Assembly: GCF_040567655.1 (NCBI RefSeq)
Contig: NZ_JBEXAC010000002.1
Location: 2,480,001 to 2,544,000 of the forward strand
Length of the DNA stretch: 64,000 bases
Reading direction: 5' to 3'
Source: Chitinophaga sp. H8
GTDB taxonomy: Bacteria > Bacteroidota > Bacteroidia > Chitinophagales > Chitinophagaceae
Both the position numbers and the translations under genes were made by a program. The notes under the pieces were generated by a model that saw nothing but the letters and a program-made list of their open reading frames with translations, did no database searches and had not been told where the DNA came from. Positions 51,877-61,705 of this stretch are shown one piece after another. The number at the start of each line of letters is the position of its first letter. Position 1 is the stretch's first letter.

Positions 51877-52713
51877 ATGTTTAATATTAAAATCATCATT
51901 GTGCTCCTGGTAACCGGTAGTGTGGCTGCTTGCAACGGGTTAACGCGGGAGCCAGCCAAATCCGCCGGGCAAGAAGAAGAAGTGATCGTCAGCGGACCAG
52001 AAAACATTAATTACTACGTGGTAAACCGGTTTGCCCATGATACCACTGCTTTTACAGAAGGATTGTTAATACATGAGGGGAATTTATATGAAAGTACCGG
52101 TTCACCGGATAACCTGCCCCATACCCGCTCACTGATAGGGGTGGTAGATCTGCAAACCGGTGCCATTGATAAAAAGGCAGAGCTGGACCGGAATAAGTAT
52201 TTTGGAGAAGGGATCACCTTCCTGCACAACAAATTGTACCAGCTTACTTACCAAACCAAGGTGGGCTTTATTTATGATGCCCGCACCTTTAAGCAGATTG
52301 ACACTTTCCCGCTGCCTGTACAGGAAGGCTGGGGCATGACTACAGATGGTACCCACCTGATCCTCAGCGATGGCTCCAGCAACCTGACCTATCTGGATAC
52401 GCTTACCTTAAAGCCCGTAAAAACGCTGTCGGTAAAAGAAAATAATGTGGCTGTTGATAATGTAAATGAACTGGAATATATCAATGGGTTTATCTATGCC
52501 AATGTGTATACTACTTCCAATATCATTAAGATCGATCCTTCCAACGGAAGGGTGGTAGGCAAGATAGACCTTTCTACCCTGGTAGCAGAAGCAACCAACC
52601 GGTATCCCGGATCATTGGAAATGAATGGCATCGCCTATGACAGCACCAGCAAAAAGATATACGTTACCGGTAAGCTGTGGCCGCATATATACGAGATCAG
52701 TTTTCCTCATTAA
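51877..52713 (+). CDS. Glutaminyl-peptide cyclotransferase (plant/bacterial QC type) lipoprotein
   Basis: 278-residue protein with signal sequence ending VAAC, so probably membrane-anchored. The mature part is the five-bladed propeller of the Glu_cyclase_2 family: FAHDTTAFTEGLLIHEGNLY, STGSPDNLPHTRS, and KYFGEGITFLHNKLYQLTY with the conserved Glu in FGEG, then NELEYINGFIYANVY and GSLEMNGIAYD. The enzyme turns N-terminal glutamine of exported proteins into pyroglutamate, which stabilises them. In Bacteroidota many exported proteins undergo this step. It stands between terminators and is likely monocistronic and unrelated to the neighbouring PUL. Confidence 0.9.
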   Translation: MFNIKIIIVLLVTGSVAACNGLTREPAKSAGQEEEVIVSGPENINYYVVNRFAHDTTAFTEGLLIHEGNLYESTGSPDNLPHTRSLIGVVDLQTGAIDKKAELDRNKYFGEGITFLHNKLYQLTYQTKVGFIYDARTFKQIDTFPLPVQEGWGMTTDGTHLILSDGSSNLTYLDTLTLKPVKTLSVKENNVAVDNVNELEYINGFIYANVYTTSNIIKIDPSNGRVVGKIDLSTLVAEATNRYPGSLEMNGIAYDSTSKKIYVTGKLWPHIYEISFPH

Positions 52714-52828
52714 AATCAGGTAGCAGTGCTGCGGAAAGGCCGCAGCGCCGGAAATAATGGCTTCGGAGCTATGAACAATCCGGGAAAAAATGTACCTTTT
52801 ACGATTGAACGTTAAACAGTATAGTTGT

Positions 52829-54088
52829 ATGACAATCGAAAAAGAAAGGTTCGTTATTCACGAAGACTGGACCGTAGTAATCCTTGGAGGCCTTATTATA
52901 CTACTGTCTATCCTGGGAGTTTTATTGCCGGTACCCGCTTTTAACTGGAGCAGTAGCCAGGAGCTGTTTTCAAAAGTGCTGACCGTGGGTAATCTTCAGA
53001 TCATAGGATGGCAATTCCTGTTTGTCATCGTAATTGCTGCCTTAGGTGCCTGGATGATAGGCAAGCCCATGAAATCCTTTTTACTGGGATTCCCGATAGT
53101 ATATATCCTTACCATCCTCGCATTGATCATGGCCGGTAATAGTGCGATGAAAGCACTTAACCTGGAAGCGGTTATCTTCAGCCTGGTAACGGGGCTGGTC
53201 ATCAGCAATTGTTTCACCCTGCCAGAGTGGTTCAAATCTTCTTTATCCACAGAAATGTTTGTAAAAATAGGACTGGTGCTACTGGGTACCAGCGTGATCT
53301 TTACAGATATATTAAAAGCCGGTTCCCTGGGGTTGATACAGGCATTGGTAGTGGTATTGTCCGTCTGGTATTTTGCATTCTGGGTATGTAAAAAACTAAA
53401 GGTAGACTCCGAGCTGACGATGATGATTTCCAGTGCAGTGTCTATTTGCGGGGTGTCTGCTGCTATTGCTACTTCCGGAGCGATTAAAGGGGACTCCAAA
53501 AAACTGACTTATGTAATCTCTATGGTGTTGGTAACCGCCATTCCCATGATGATCTTTATGCCTGTTATTGCCGAATACTTTGGCTTTTCGGAAGAGGTTA
53601 CCGGAGCGTGGCTGGGTGGCAGTATTGATACGTCCGGCGCGGTGGTAGCATCGGGGTCATTGGTGGGCGAAACGGCATTGAAGATAAGCACCATTGTAAA
53701 GTTCTCGCAAAATGTATTACTGGGGCTGGCAGCTTTTGCGATCTCCGTATACTGGAGTTATTCTAAAAGTAATAAGGAAAATGAAGGGCGCGAACGCCCT
53801 ACATTAAAAGTGATCTGGGAACGGTTTCCCAAGTTTGTATTAGGTTTTATCGGGGCGTCGGTACTGTTCTCCTTTTTCCTTTCTCCTTCCACTACTACAG
53901 CGGTAAAGGACAGCTTAAAAACATTGCAGGGATTGTGGTTTGCGCTGGCATTCACCAGCATAGGCCTGGAAACAAATTTTGCAGACCTTTTCCGGCAAAA
54001 CAGTAAAAAACCACTGTATGCTTTCCTGATTGCACAGGGATTTAACATCGTGATCACCCTGATCATTGCATTTATATTATTTGGATGA
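52829..54088 (+). CDS. YeiH-family putative sulfate exporter (UPF0324)
   Basis: 419-residue inner-membrane protein; the start at 52829 (MTIEKERFVIHEDW) is chosen over a longer form beginning in the intergenic region. About ten hydrophobic helices are visible. Family signatures are LGTSVIFTDILKAGSLGLIQ, ISSAVSICGVSAAIATSGAI, WLGGSIDTSGAVVASGSLVG and FTSIGLETNFADLFRQ. The family is annotated as sulfate exporters, but transport has been tested in few members. It is longer than the E. coli protein because of an extended N-terminal pair of helices. It converges with the fucosidase gene across a shared terminator. Confidence 0.9.
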   Translation: MTIEKERFVIHEDWTVVILGGLIILLSILGVLLPVPAFNWSSSQELFSKVLTVGNLQIIGWQFLFVIVIAALGAWMIGKPMKSFLLGFPIVYILTILALIMAGNSAMKALNLEAVIFSLVTGLVISNCFTLPEWFKSSLSTEMFVKIGLVLLGTSVIFTDILKAGSLGLIQALVVVLSVWYFAFWVCKKLKVDSELTMMISSAVSICGVSAAIATSGAIKGDSKKLTYVISMVLVTAIPMMIFMPVIAEYFGFSEEVTGAWLGGSIDTSGAVVASGSLVGETALKISTIVKFSQNVLLGLAAFAISVYWSYSKSNKENEGRERPTLKVIWERFPKFVLGFIGASVLFSFFLSPSTTTAVKDSLKTLQGLWFALAFTSIGLETNFADLFRQNSKKPLYAFLIAQGFNIVITLIIAFILFG

Positions 54089-54099
54089 AAGGCGTCCTG

Positions 54100-54125
54100 A
54101 AAGGATGGGAGTTTTCCCATCCTTT
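54100..54125. terminator. Bidirectional terminator between convergent genes
   Basis: An 11-bp stem (54100-54110 with 54115-54125) with a 4-base loop, followed by a T-run, lies 11 bp past the transporter stop and abuts the fucosidase stop on the other strand. Confidence 0.88.
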
Positions 54126-55589
54126 TTATTCATATACAATTTTAAATACTGCACTATATTTTAATTGCTGCTGCTGTTTGCCGGATGATGGTATACTGAT
54201 TATTAAGGTATCCTTCTTCCGGGCATATTTCAGTGGGGTGCTGGTTCCCATCAAACTTACCTGCTTTATTTTTTTTCCGATACCTTCCAGGGAGATATTG
54301 ATTTCCGGAGGCAGTACTACCGCCTCTTTTTCAGAAAGCCAGAAGGCATACAGCAGGTTTTGTTTCGTAGATTTCGTGAAGTAAATATTTTCCTGCGAGT
54401 AAGGTGCGCAGGGCTCGGTGCCATATATTCCTTCGCTGTTTATTTTCATCCAGTTGCTGATGTCTGCCAACCTTTCATAAGCGAGCGGAAGCCAGTCGCC
54501 TTCAGGGCCAGGAGCTATATTCAGCAAAAAATTGCCTCCTCTGGATACTACCTTTATCAGTGTTTGTATCAGCACCTGGCTGGTTTTGAATTGGTCATCC
54601 TTATTATAGCTCCAGCTGTTGCCAATGGTCATACAGGTTTCCCAGGGATAAGGAAGCGGTTTTTCCGGCACTTCCTGTTCCGGGGTAGTATAATTTTCGT
54701 ATTCGCCTGCCACTGTTCTGTCTACCATAATCAAACCTGGCTGAAGCTGCCTTGCCATTGTAGCAATTTTAGGCATATTGATATCCTGGTTGTAATACTG
54801 GGAACCGTCCCTTCCGGTTTTCCCGGCTACATGCACCGGTCTTACCTGTCCTCCATCCAGCCAGAGAATATCTACTTTACCATAGTCCGTCATTAATTCC
54901 CGGATCTGGTTGTAGGTAAAGGTGGTAAAGTTTTTCCAGCGTTCAGGATACCTGGCAGGATCATAATTGGGATTCCGGTCCTTCGGCGGGAAATACCGCC
55001 ACCAGTAATTTTCGTTGTGCCAGTCGGGTTTGGAAAAGTAGGCTCCTATCATAAAGCTGTCTTTCCTGAATACATCAAAGATTTCCTTGGTAACATTGCT
55101 CCTGGGATGGGAGGAAAAGGGCGTGTTACTGTCGGTGATCTTATAGTCGGTTTCCTGGGTGTCGAACATACAAAACCCATCATGATGTTTGGTGGTGAAT
55201 ACCATGTATTTCATGCCTGCTGCTTTAGCGGCGGCGGCCCACTTTTCCGGAGCGAAGCGAACCGGGTTAAAAGTAGTTTGCAGTTTTTCATAGGCATTTC
55301 TGTATTCAAAGTAATCACCGCCATGTACACCTCCGCGGTTGATAAACGGTTCGTCTTCGGGGCAGAGTGTCCAGCTTTCAATCACGCCCCATTGGGCATA
55401 CGTGCCCCAGTGCATGAATAAACCAAACTTCAGCTCCTGCCATGCCTGTAGTTTTTGCCTCACAGCAGGGTCTTGTGGTGCGTGGTATTCTTTGGACATG
55501 GTATGTGCCTGTCCTGATACCAATGGTGTATTGATAAAACATAAGCCGCCCAGCAAGGCCAGCCTAAGGTGCCTGTTGATATTTTTCAT
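54126..55589 (-). CDS. GH29 alpha-L-fucosidase
   Basis: 487-residue exported enzyme; the start at 55589 (MKNINRHLRLALLGGL) gives the signal peptide. A longer frame to 55703 adds a region overlapping the end of the SusD gene. Family landmarks are KFGLFMHWGTYAQWGVIESW, MKYMVFTTKHHDGFCMFDT, GAYFSKPDWHNENYWWRYFP, and VDILWLDGGQVRP with the probable nucleophile Asp. GNFLLNIAPGPEGDWLP follows near the end of the barrel. GH29 enzymes release terminal fucose with retention. It is the last gene of the leftward SusC/SusD locus, so fucosylated glycans are the likely target. Confidence 0.92.
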   Translation of the reverse strand: MKNINRHLRLALLGGLCFINTPLVSGQAHTMSKEYHAPQDPAVRQKLQAWQELKFGLFMHWGTYAQWGVIESWTLCPEDEPFINRGGVHGGDYFEYRNAYEKLQTTFNPVRFAPEKWAAAAKAAGMKYMVFTTKHHDGFCMFDTQETDYKITDSNTPFSSHPRSNVTKEIFDVFRKDSFMIGAYFSKPDWHNENYWWRYFPPKDRNPNYDPARYPERWKNFTTFTYNQIRELMTDYGKVDILWLDGGQVRPVHVAGKTGRDGSQYYNQDINMPKIATMARQLQPGLIMVDRTVAGEYENYTTPEQEVPEKPLPYPWETCMTIGNSWSYNKDDQFKTSQVLIQTLIKVVSRGGNFLLNIAPGPEGDWLPLAYERLADISNWMKINSEGIYGTEPCAPYSQENIYFTKSTKQNLLYAFWLSEKEAVVLPPEINISLEGIGKKIKQVSLMGTSTPLKYARKKDTLIISIPSSGKQQQQLKYSAVFKIVYE

Positions 55590-55702
55590 TCCTTCATTTT
55601 TCGGGTATGCATAAGGATGCATGGCGTGCATATTTTTTACAAAGCAGCACAGCATCAATAAGCGTATGCCGGGCATAATACCCGGCATACGATCAGATGG
55701 CA

Positions 55703-57418
55703 TTAACGGCCGGGTGGCAGTGGCCAGTTTTGATTTTGTAAAAGCTTCAGGTTTTTAGTAAGCTCTGAAGCGGGGATCGGAAACCAGTACATTCTTTTAT
55801 CGAACTTTAATGGACGTGGGTCCCGTTCAGGATAATCATAGGTAAATGTGTTGCCGGATTTAGTGATATATACACTGTGGTATTTTACATTATTCAGTTT
55901 TTGTTCAGCAATACCCCAGCGTTTAATATCCCAGTATCTTTTTTGTTCCACCAGGCTGAATTCCACATAACGTTCATTCCGGATCAGGTTGCGCATGGCA
56001 TCCTTTCCAAGGCTGCCGGTAGGAATAGTGGTAGTGATACCGGCCCTGTTACGGATATCATTTACCGCATCATACACAGAAGCATCGGGAGCCGGCAGGT
56101 ATTCATTGGCTGCTTCTGCATAGTTCAGCAACACTTCTGCATACCTTAATTCCAGCCAGGGCTGATCAGATCCGGCACGGTAAGAGTAATTGATATTGGA
56201 AGGGTCCAGTGCTTTCAGGGTATAATAGCCGGTAAGGGTATTGCCTGCATCCATATTGCCATAATCCCTGCCACCCTCGAATATCTCCAAAGCAATTTCT
56301 GTAAGCACCCCACCTTTGTTGCCCGAAGTTTTAGCACCATTATAGCCAATGTTGGCATAGAAGCGATCATCCCGGCCCACATATGGATCATTGGCATTAT
56401 AGTTTGATCCCGGCTCTCCTATCAGCTTGCCGTTTTTCATCGGATAAGCATCTACGAGTTCCTGCAAAGGAAAACGTTGTCCACCGTCACCGGCACCTAA
56501 ATAAGGAGGTTTCACCAGTGCATCCAGCCCATGCGATTTAAATCCTTTTTTATATTGTACTTCAAAGATGGCTTCCTTGTTATTGTCTGTTTTATCCAGC
56601 CACAGTCCTTTAAGGTCGGGGTACAGCGCATATTTATTGAGCTCCATCACCGCTTTATTGGCATCTGCTGCTGCTTTCCAGCGTGCTGTAGCGCCTGCTC
56701 CCTGTGTATTGGAATTGATGCTTTCCACATCTTTATAAAGGTCTGCATCATTGGCGGTGAGGTATTGCGGGCTGGCCCAATACAAAGTAACCCTTCCTTT
56801 AAGCGCCATGGCAGCACCTTTGCTAACACGGCCTCTTGGTGCATTGGGGGGCAGTTCTGCCGTAGCCTGATCCAATTCAGCAATGATAAATTTGAAGCAG
56901 TCATTCAGGCTGTTTCTCGGAACACTGAGATCATCTTTGATATTCTGCGGAACAGTGATAAGGGGTACGCCGCCATATCGTTGTACCATCTCAAAGTAAA
57001 GGAAGGCCCTCATAAACCTGGCTTCTCCTTTGTAGCGGGCCTTGGTTTCACTGTCCATTTCCGCTTCATCTATATTGGCCAGGAAGTCATTTATTCTTAC
57101 TACTTCCTCATATTTCCAGTAAGCGGTATAACCTCCTACATCACCATCTACCCATTGATCATAGATGTGGTTATTGGGCTCATTGCCGGTCCAGTTACTC
57201 CTGGAGTCATCTGCGATGTTGTCATAGAAATTATAATTCCAGCCTGGGCGGTCGCCATAGATGGTATTCAGATACAACCCGATCAGTTTAGGATCTTTCC
57301 AGAGGTCTTTGGAGGTAATGGCATCCGGATTATTCTGATCCAGCAGGTTCTTGTCGCAACCACTAAAGAAAATGATGGCGCAGGTAAGAAATAATATGTT
57401 GAATGATATACGTTTCAT
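55703..57418 (-). CDS. SusD/RagB-family glycan-binding lipoprotein
   Basis: 571-residue lipoprotein with signal ending FSGC, then DKNLLDQNNPDAITS. Other landmarks are RYKGEARFMRAFLYFEMVQR, WLELRYAEVLLNYAEAANEY and RNERYVEFSLVEQKRYWDIK. It belongs to a different SusD subgroup from the ones at 29097 and 47507. It lies 11 bp downstream of the SusC gene and upstream of GH29. Its stop at 55703 abuts the unused upstream part of the fucosidase frame. Confidence 0.94.
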   Translation of the reverse strand: MKRISFNILFLTCAIIFFSGCDKNLLDQNNPDAITSKDLWKDPKLIGLYLNTIYGDRPGWNYNFYDNIADDSRSNWTGNEPNNHIYDQWVDGDVGGYTAYWKYEEVVRINDFLANIDEAEMDSETKARYKGEARFMRAFLYFEMVQRYGGVPLITVPQNIKDDLSVPRNSLNDCFKFIIAELDQATAELPPNAPRGRVSKGAAMALKGRVTLYWASPQYLTANDADLYKDVESINSNTQGAGATARWKAAADANKAVMELNKYALYPDLKGLWLDKTDNNKEAIFEVQYKKGFKSHGLDALVKPPYLGAGDGGQRFPLQELVDAYPMKNGKLIGEPGSNYNANDPYVGRDDRFYANIGYNGAKTSGNKGGVLTEIALEIFEGGRDYGNMDAGNTLTGYYTLKALDPSNINYSYRAGSDQPWLELRYAEVLLNYAEAANEYLPAPDASVYDAVNDIRNRAGITTTIPTGSLGKDAMRNLIRNERYVEFSLVEQKRYWDIKRWGIAEQKLNNVKYHSVYITKSGNTFTYDYPERDPRPLKFDKRMYWFPIPASELTKNLKLLQNQNWPLPPGR

Positions 57419-57429
57419 AAAGAAAATCG

Positions 57430-60400
57430 TTAGAATGAAAAGTTAGCACCTATTGAGACATTGCGTTGTTGCGGGTAAGAGCGGCCTGTACCATCTCCCA
57501 GTTCAGGATCAAACTCCTTGAAAGGGCTCCAGGTGAGCAGGTTCACACCAGCAGCAAATACTCTTAATTTCATATTGCGCTTCTTCATCCAGGCAAGATT
57601 ATTAAAGGTATAGCCTATATTCACTGTTTTTAGTCTGAGATAAGCGGCGTTCCGCATCCAGAAAGTAGACCCACGGGAATTGTTGTTGCTGTAGTCGATG
57701 GTAGGTCTGGGATACTTTGCACCCGGATTTTCAGGTGTCCAGTAATCGTTAAGATAAGCAAAACTATTGTTTACTTCTGCTCTGAAAAATACCATGGCTT
57801 CTTCGCCCAGCATAATATCCCGTTTGGCAGCGCCCTGGAAAAAGATGTCGGCATCAAAGTTCTTCCAGCGGAAGTTGGAAGAAAATCCATACACTACCAG
57901 GGGAGCGCCGGAGTTATCGCTGATCTGGAGCTGGTCGCCTTCGGTCACCTCTCCGTCACCGCTTACATCTGCATATTTAATATCTCCTACATTTGGTTTG
58001 GAGCCAAATTGATTGACCCAGTTATCCACTTCTTCCTGTGTCTGGAACAGGCCCATGGCCAGATAACCAACAGTGGCATTCAGTGGCCGCCCAAGACTGT
58101 TTTGATAATCTGCAATCCCTTCGGGCACGTCCAGCTTGGTCAGTTTATTGGTAGCATAGGACACGTTGAATCTCAGGTTGTAGCCTAATGAATTGATGTT
58201 TCCGCGATAGGAGAGGGTAAGCTCAATACCTTTGCTCTCCATTTCTGCATAGTTTTCATCGGGCAGCTTACGTCCGAATGTGGCAGGAACAGATAGGATA
58301 CGGGGCCGCAGCATGTCTTTGGTGGTACGGAAAAAGTAATCTGCTTCAACGCCCAAACGGTTGTTAAACAACATCGCATCCAATCCTATGTTTTTTGCAA
58401 TGAGCTTTTCCCAGGTAAGATCGTAGTTGGGAAAAACACCGGATACCAGGTTTATTTGCGATTCGTTTTCTATGACCGGCGGGAAAAAGTCGGGCCATAT
58501 CCCCGGATATTTTCCCTGCATATAGTTATAGGAATCGAGGAACTGGAAAGAGGCAATTTTATCATTCCCGGTTTCTCCAACGGATGCACGTATTTTTAAG
58601 TTATCTATGAAATTGAGCGCTTTGGTATTTTTAAAGAAAGTTTCTTCGGAGATTCTCCATCCTGCGGATACAGCGGGAAACAGCCCCCATTTTTTAGAGG
58701 TGCCAAACCGGTAGGAGCCATCTCTTCTTGCAGAAGCTTCCAGTAAATACCTGTTGTTATAGCCGTAGTTTAATATACCCACAAAAGATCTTCTTGCATC
58801 TGCGAGGGTAGATGTGCCGGATAAGGATTGTTCCAGCTGTCCGCTGGCATTCAGTTCATCTTTGATGTTGGATACGAAGTCCCTTTTGAGGCCACCCATT
58901 ATAAATCCTTTGCTTTCCAGTTGTTCATACAACGCCACTGCGGAAACATTGTGTTTGCCAAATTGTCTGGCGTAGTTCAGGGAAGCATTTAATGTAATCT
59001 GATTGCCCTCACTGATATTCTGATCCAGCTGTGTTTTGTTTAAGTTGTTTACATTGATCAGGCTGGCCTCTCCGTCATCTTTGTATACCAGGTATGGGGT
59101 ATTAAATACTTTATGAAAGGTGGAGTTCCGGATGATAGAAGCAGTACCCTTTAGGCTTAAACCCTTGGTCAGCAAGTCTAACCGCTGTTCAAAATTCATG
59201 GTAGCGCCGAAAGACTCCACCCGGTTTTTATCGTATCCCGACTGGCTGGTTTCTGCCAAAGGGTTGGGTTGTCCATTCAGGTAATTGAATTTTCCGGAAG
59301 TATTGTAAGGGCCGTAAATAGGGGATGCCTGGATAGCATGCATAAAAATCGGATAGGCATCCAGCCCGGCAGCATTGGTGTTTTCCCTTCTGGCATCCAC
59401 ACTGATCCCCACATTCAGGGTACTGTTGATCCTGGCATCTACATTGCTGCGGAGGGTAAACCGCTGGAAGTTATATTGGTCCCACATACCTGTCTGATTA
59501 GTATATCCCAGGGAGGTAAAGTACCGCACGGCTTCTGTACCACCATTTACGGAAATGTTGTGCTGGCTCAGATTGCTGCTGCCCTTAAAAGTTTCCCTGA
59601 ACCAATCGGTGCTTTTTGTTTTAAAGCCTTCCAGTTGTTCGTTCGTAAAAAACTTGCTGGCCTGAGAGGGATTGGATGGATCAAATCCTGCGTTTCGCTG
59701 GGCCTGATTCCTGGCAATACCGTATTGATAGGCGTTCATCATATCAGGGTATCTGGTAGGTGTTTCGGACCCGTAAGAAACGGAATAGGTAATGGTGGGT
59801 TTACCGATCTGCCCGCGTTTGGTCGTCACCAGGATTACACCGCCAACAGCCCTGGCGCCATATACTGCTGTAGCAGAAGCATCTTTGAGGATAGAGATGC
59901 TGGCTATTTCATTGGCGTCAATATTACCAAAGTCTTCTCTTACTACACCATCTACGAGGATCAGCGGGCCGGGCTGATTTACAGAGCTTCTGCCCCTGAT
60001 CTGTATCCAGGCCCCTGTTCCGGGACGGCCGGATTGGGTAGTGGCCAGTACACCGGTGACACGGCCGGCAAGGGAGTTGGTAATGTTGGAGGTGAGTGAT
60101 TTCTGCAACTCTTCACCGGAAACGGTAGCAATCGCACTGGTTAAATTGGCTCTCTTTTGGGAAGTATACCCCTTCACTACTACCTCATCCAATCCCTGGA
60201 TTTCAGCGATGAGGATCACATCAATTCTTATCTGATTGTTAACAGGGATCCTTTGTTTGGCATAACCGGTAGCCGAGAATACCAATACTGCATTTTCCGG
60301 TGCAGTGATGGAATAGTTACCATTTTCATCTGTAATGGCATGTTTACTGGTACCTTCAATCACGATGGATACGCCTGGTACCTTCCCTGCTTTATCTGAT

Positions 60401-60495
60401 ACGGTACCTTTCACGGTAATGTCGGCCGCAAAAGCGGACACATTAACTAGCGTGGTAAGAAGAAAGAGTATAACTCCTGTGAATATTTTTTTCAT
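57430..60495 (-). CDS. SusC/RagA TonB-dependent transporter without STN domain
   Basis: 1021-residue outer-membrane transporter; the start at 60495 (MKKIFTGVILFLLTTL) gives a normal signal ending AFAA. The mature protein goes straight into the carboxypeptidase-like domain (DITVKGTVSDKAGKVPGVSI), then the plug (DEVVVKGYTSQKRANLTSAI, PLILVDGVVREDFG, VYGARAVGGVILVTTKRG) and the barrel ending IGANFSF. No STN domain and no sigma/FecR genes are present, unlike the other three loci. It is strongly similar to the truncated SusC at 62244-64000 across the visible barrel. It pairs with the SusD 11 bp downstream. Confidence 0.94.
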   Translation of the reverse strand: MKKIFTGVILFLLTTLVNVSAFAADITVKGTVSDKAGKVPGVSIVIEGTSKHAITDENGNYSITAPENAVLVFSATGYAKQRIPVNNQIRIDVILIAEIQGLDEVVVKGYTSQKRANLTSAIATVSGEELQKSLTSNITNSLAGRVTGVLATTQSGRPGTGAWIQIRGRSSVNQPGPLILVDGVVREDFGNIDANEIASISILKDASATAVYGARAVGGVILVTTKRGQIGKPTITYSVSYGSETPTRYPDMMNAYQYGIARNQAQRNAGFDPSNPSQASKFFTNEQLEGFKTKSTDWFRETFKGSSNLSQHNISVNGGTEAVRYFTSLGYTNQTGMWDQYNFQRFTLRSNVDARINSTLNVGISVDARRENTNAAGLDAYPIFMHAIQASPIYGPYNTSGKFNYLNGQPNPLAETSQSGYDKNRVESFGATMNFEQRLDLLTKGLSLKGTASIIRNSTFHKVFNTPYLVYKDDGEASLINVNNLNKTQLDQNISEGNQITLNASLNYARQFGKHNVSAVALYEQLESKGFIMGGLKRDFVSNIKDELNASGQLEQSLSGTSTLADARRSFVGILNYGYNNRYLLEASARRDGSYRFGTSKKWGLFPAVSAGWRISEETFFKNTKALNFIDNLKIRASVGETGNDKIASFQFLDSYNYMQGKYPGIWPDFFPPVIENESQINLVSGVFPNYDLTWEKLIAKNIGLDAMLFNNRLGVEADYFFRTTKDMLRPRILSVPATFGRKLPDENYAEMESKGIELTLSYRGNINSLGYNLRFNVSYATNKLTKLDVPEGIADYQNSLGRPLNATVGYLAMGLFQTQEEVDNWVNQFGSKPNVGDIKYADVSGDGEVTEGDQLQISDNSGAPLVVYGFSSNFRWKNFDADIFFQGAAKRDIMLGEEAMVFFRAEVNNSFAYLNDYWTPENPGAKYPRPTIDYSNNNSRGSTFWMRNAAYLRLKTVNIGYTFNNLAWMKKRNMKLRVFAAGVNLLTWSPFKEFDPELGDGTGRSYPQQRNVSIGANFSF

Positions 60496-60548
60496 ACTTA
60501 TTTTGGTTAATGCTTTCGCAACATTTAAAAAAGAGGGTATGGATGTTA

Positions 60549-61652
60549 TCATGGATTGATCCATAGCTCTGCATCATCTGCTTCAAAATTCGGGCTCCAG
60601 TTATCTCCTATGTCATTAGGTCTGTCCATCAGGAATCCGATCTTAGCTTTTCCTCCTGTTACGTTGAAGTCTACACTCAGTTGCGTATATCCGTTATTGT
60701 TTCCTACTGCTTTCTTTACATCTGCACCGCCACCATTGGCAATCAGCGACATGCCTTCCATATCCTGGGAGTTGATCCATACTTTGAAAGTATATTTCCC
60801 ATCTTCCAGACCGGTGATCGTTTGTGTTACGGAGCCTACATATGCGAGTTCATACTTGTGTCCATTGCCGGGGTCTACAGAAGGTGTCCAGAACAACAAC
60901 CCCCTGGTGCCGGTTTTGGGCCTTTCTGCAATAAAGAAACCACCCCATCCGGGGCTTCCGGGATAGCTTACTTTCACGGGATCCCATCCTGTTACCACAT
61001 AACTGTCCTTCGGATCCAGCTCAAAGCTGGGGTTGGCGATTGTAATCATTTCCGGTGCGGTTAATTTCGGCACCCGGATATTGATCATCCTGGTGTTTTC
61101 ATTGTCGGTGGTGCTTTTGGCGGTTAACGTGATGTTATACCTGCCTGCTACTGCAAATGCATGTGAGGGTGATTCCTCTGTAGATACTGCGCTGCCATCG
61201 CCAAAATCCCAGGAAAAGGAAATCCCGTTTTTAGATTGATTGGTAAAGTTTAGCTTCAGGGGATTTGCCGGATCTTCTGCATAGGTAAAGTTGATTTCAG
61301 GTATAATGTCTACCGGCTTGGTTGTTACCTGCATCGTTTTCACCGATTCGTTGCCTGTAGCACTTTTGATGGTTAAGGTGATGGTATAGGGCCCTGGTGC
61401 GGCATAGGTATGTGTAGGATCCGTTTCATTGGAAACAGGGCTGTTATCGCCAAAATCCCAGGTAAGCTCCTTGGCATTTTTTGATTTGTTGGAGAACTTA
61501 ACCGTCAGGTTGTCGGGCGCCTGAATCACTGCGGTAAAATCTGAAACTGCCACTACCCGCAAATAGGGAGAGGTATCTATTTCTTTTTTACAGGATACTA
61601 TTACTCCTGTAACCATCAGGCATATACCTAGTCCGGTAAATAATCTTTTCAT
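60549..61652 (-). CDS. PKD-domain surface lipoprotein with C-terminal glycan-binding-like domain
   Basis: 367-residue lipoprotein with signal ending IVSC. Two PKD-type Ig domains (about 35-115 and 120-200) each carry a WDFGD core (ELTWDFGDNSPVS and SFSWDFGDGSAVS). The C-terminal about 160 residues form a beta-sandwich (NPSFELDPKDSYVVTGWD, ending NFEADDAELWINP) resembling carbohydrate-binding modules in SusE/F-like and other surface glycan-binding proteins. No catalytic site is evident. It lies between the discoidin-like and SusC genes in the leftward locus and probably helps capture the substrate at the cell surface. Confidence 0.85.
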   Translation of the reverse strand: MKRLFTGLGICLMVTGVIVSCKKEIDTSPYLRVVAVSDFTAVIQAPDNLTVKFSNKSKNAKELTWDFGDNSPVSNETDPTHTYAAPGPYTITLTIKSATGNESVKTMQVTTKPVDIIPEINFTYAEDPANPLKLNFTNQSKNGISFSWDFGDGSAVSTEESPSHAFAVAGRYNITLTAKSTTDNENTRMINIRVPKLTAPEMITIANPSFELDPKDSYVVTGWDPVKVSYPGSPGWGGFFIAERPKTGTRGLLFWTPSVDPGNGHKYELAYVGSVTQTITGLEDGKYTFKVWINSQDMEGMSLIANGGGADVKKAVGNNNGYTQLSVDFNVTGGKAKIGFLMDRPNDIGDNWSPNFEADDAELWINP

Positions 61653-61705
61653 GCTGTCATCATTTGAGTAGTTGATAAATCGTGTTAGGACAAAGCCATT
61701 AATTA

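Noticed and set aside
52728..52746. GC-rich hairpin after the glutaminyl cyclase gene as a terminator
   Set aside because: The 7-bp stem is not followed by a T-run and its loop sits in sequence of mixed composition. It was left out as a terminator call.
57430..60495. SusC as N-terminally truncated because it lacks an STN domain
   Set aside because: A complete signal peptide precedes the carboxypeptidase-like domain directly, which is the normal short SusC architecture.
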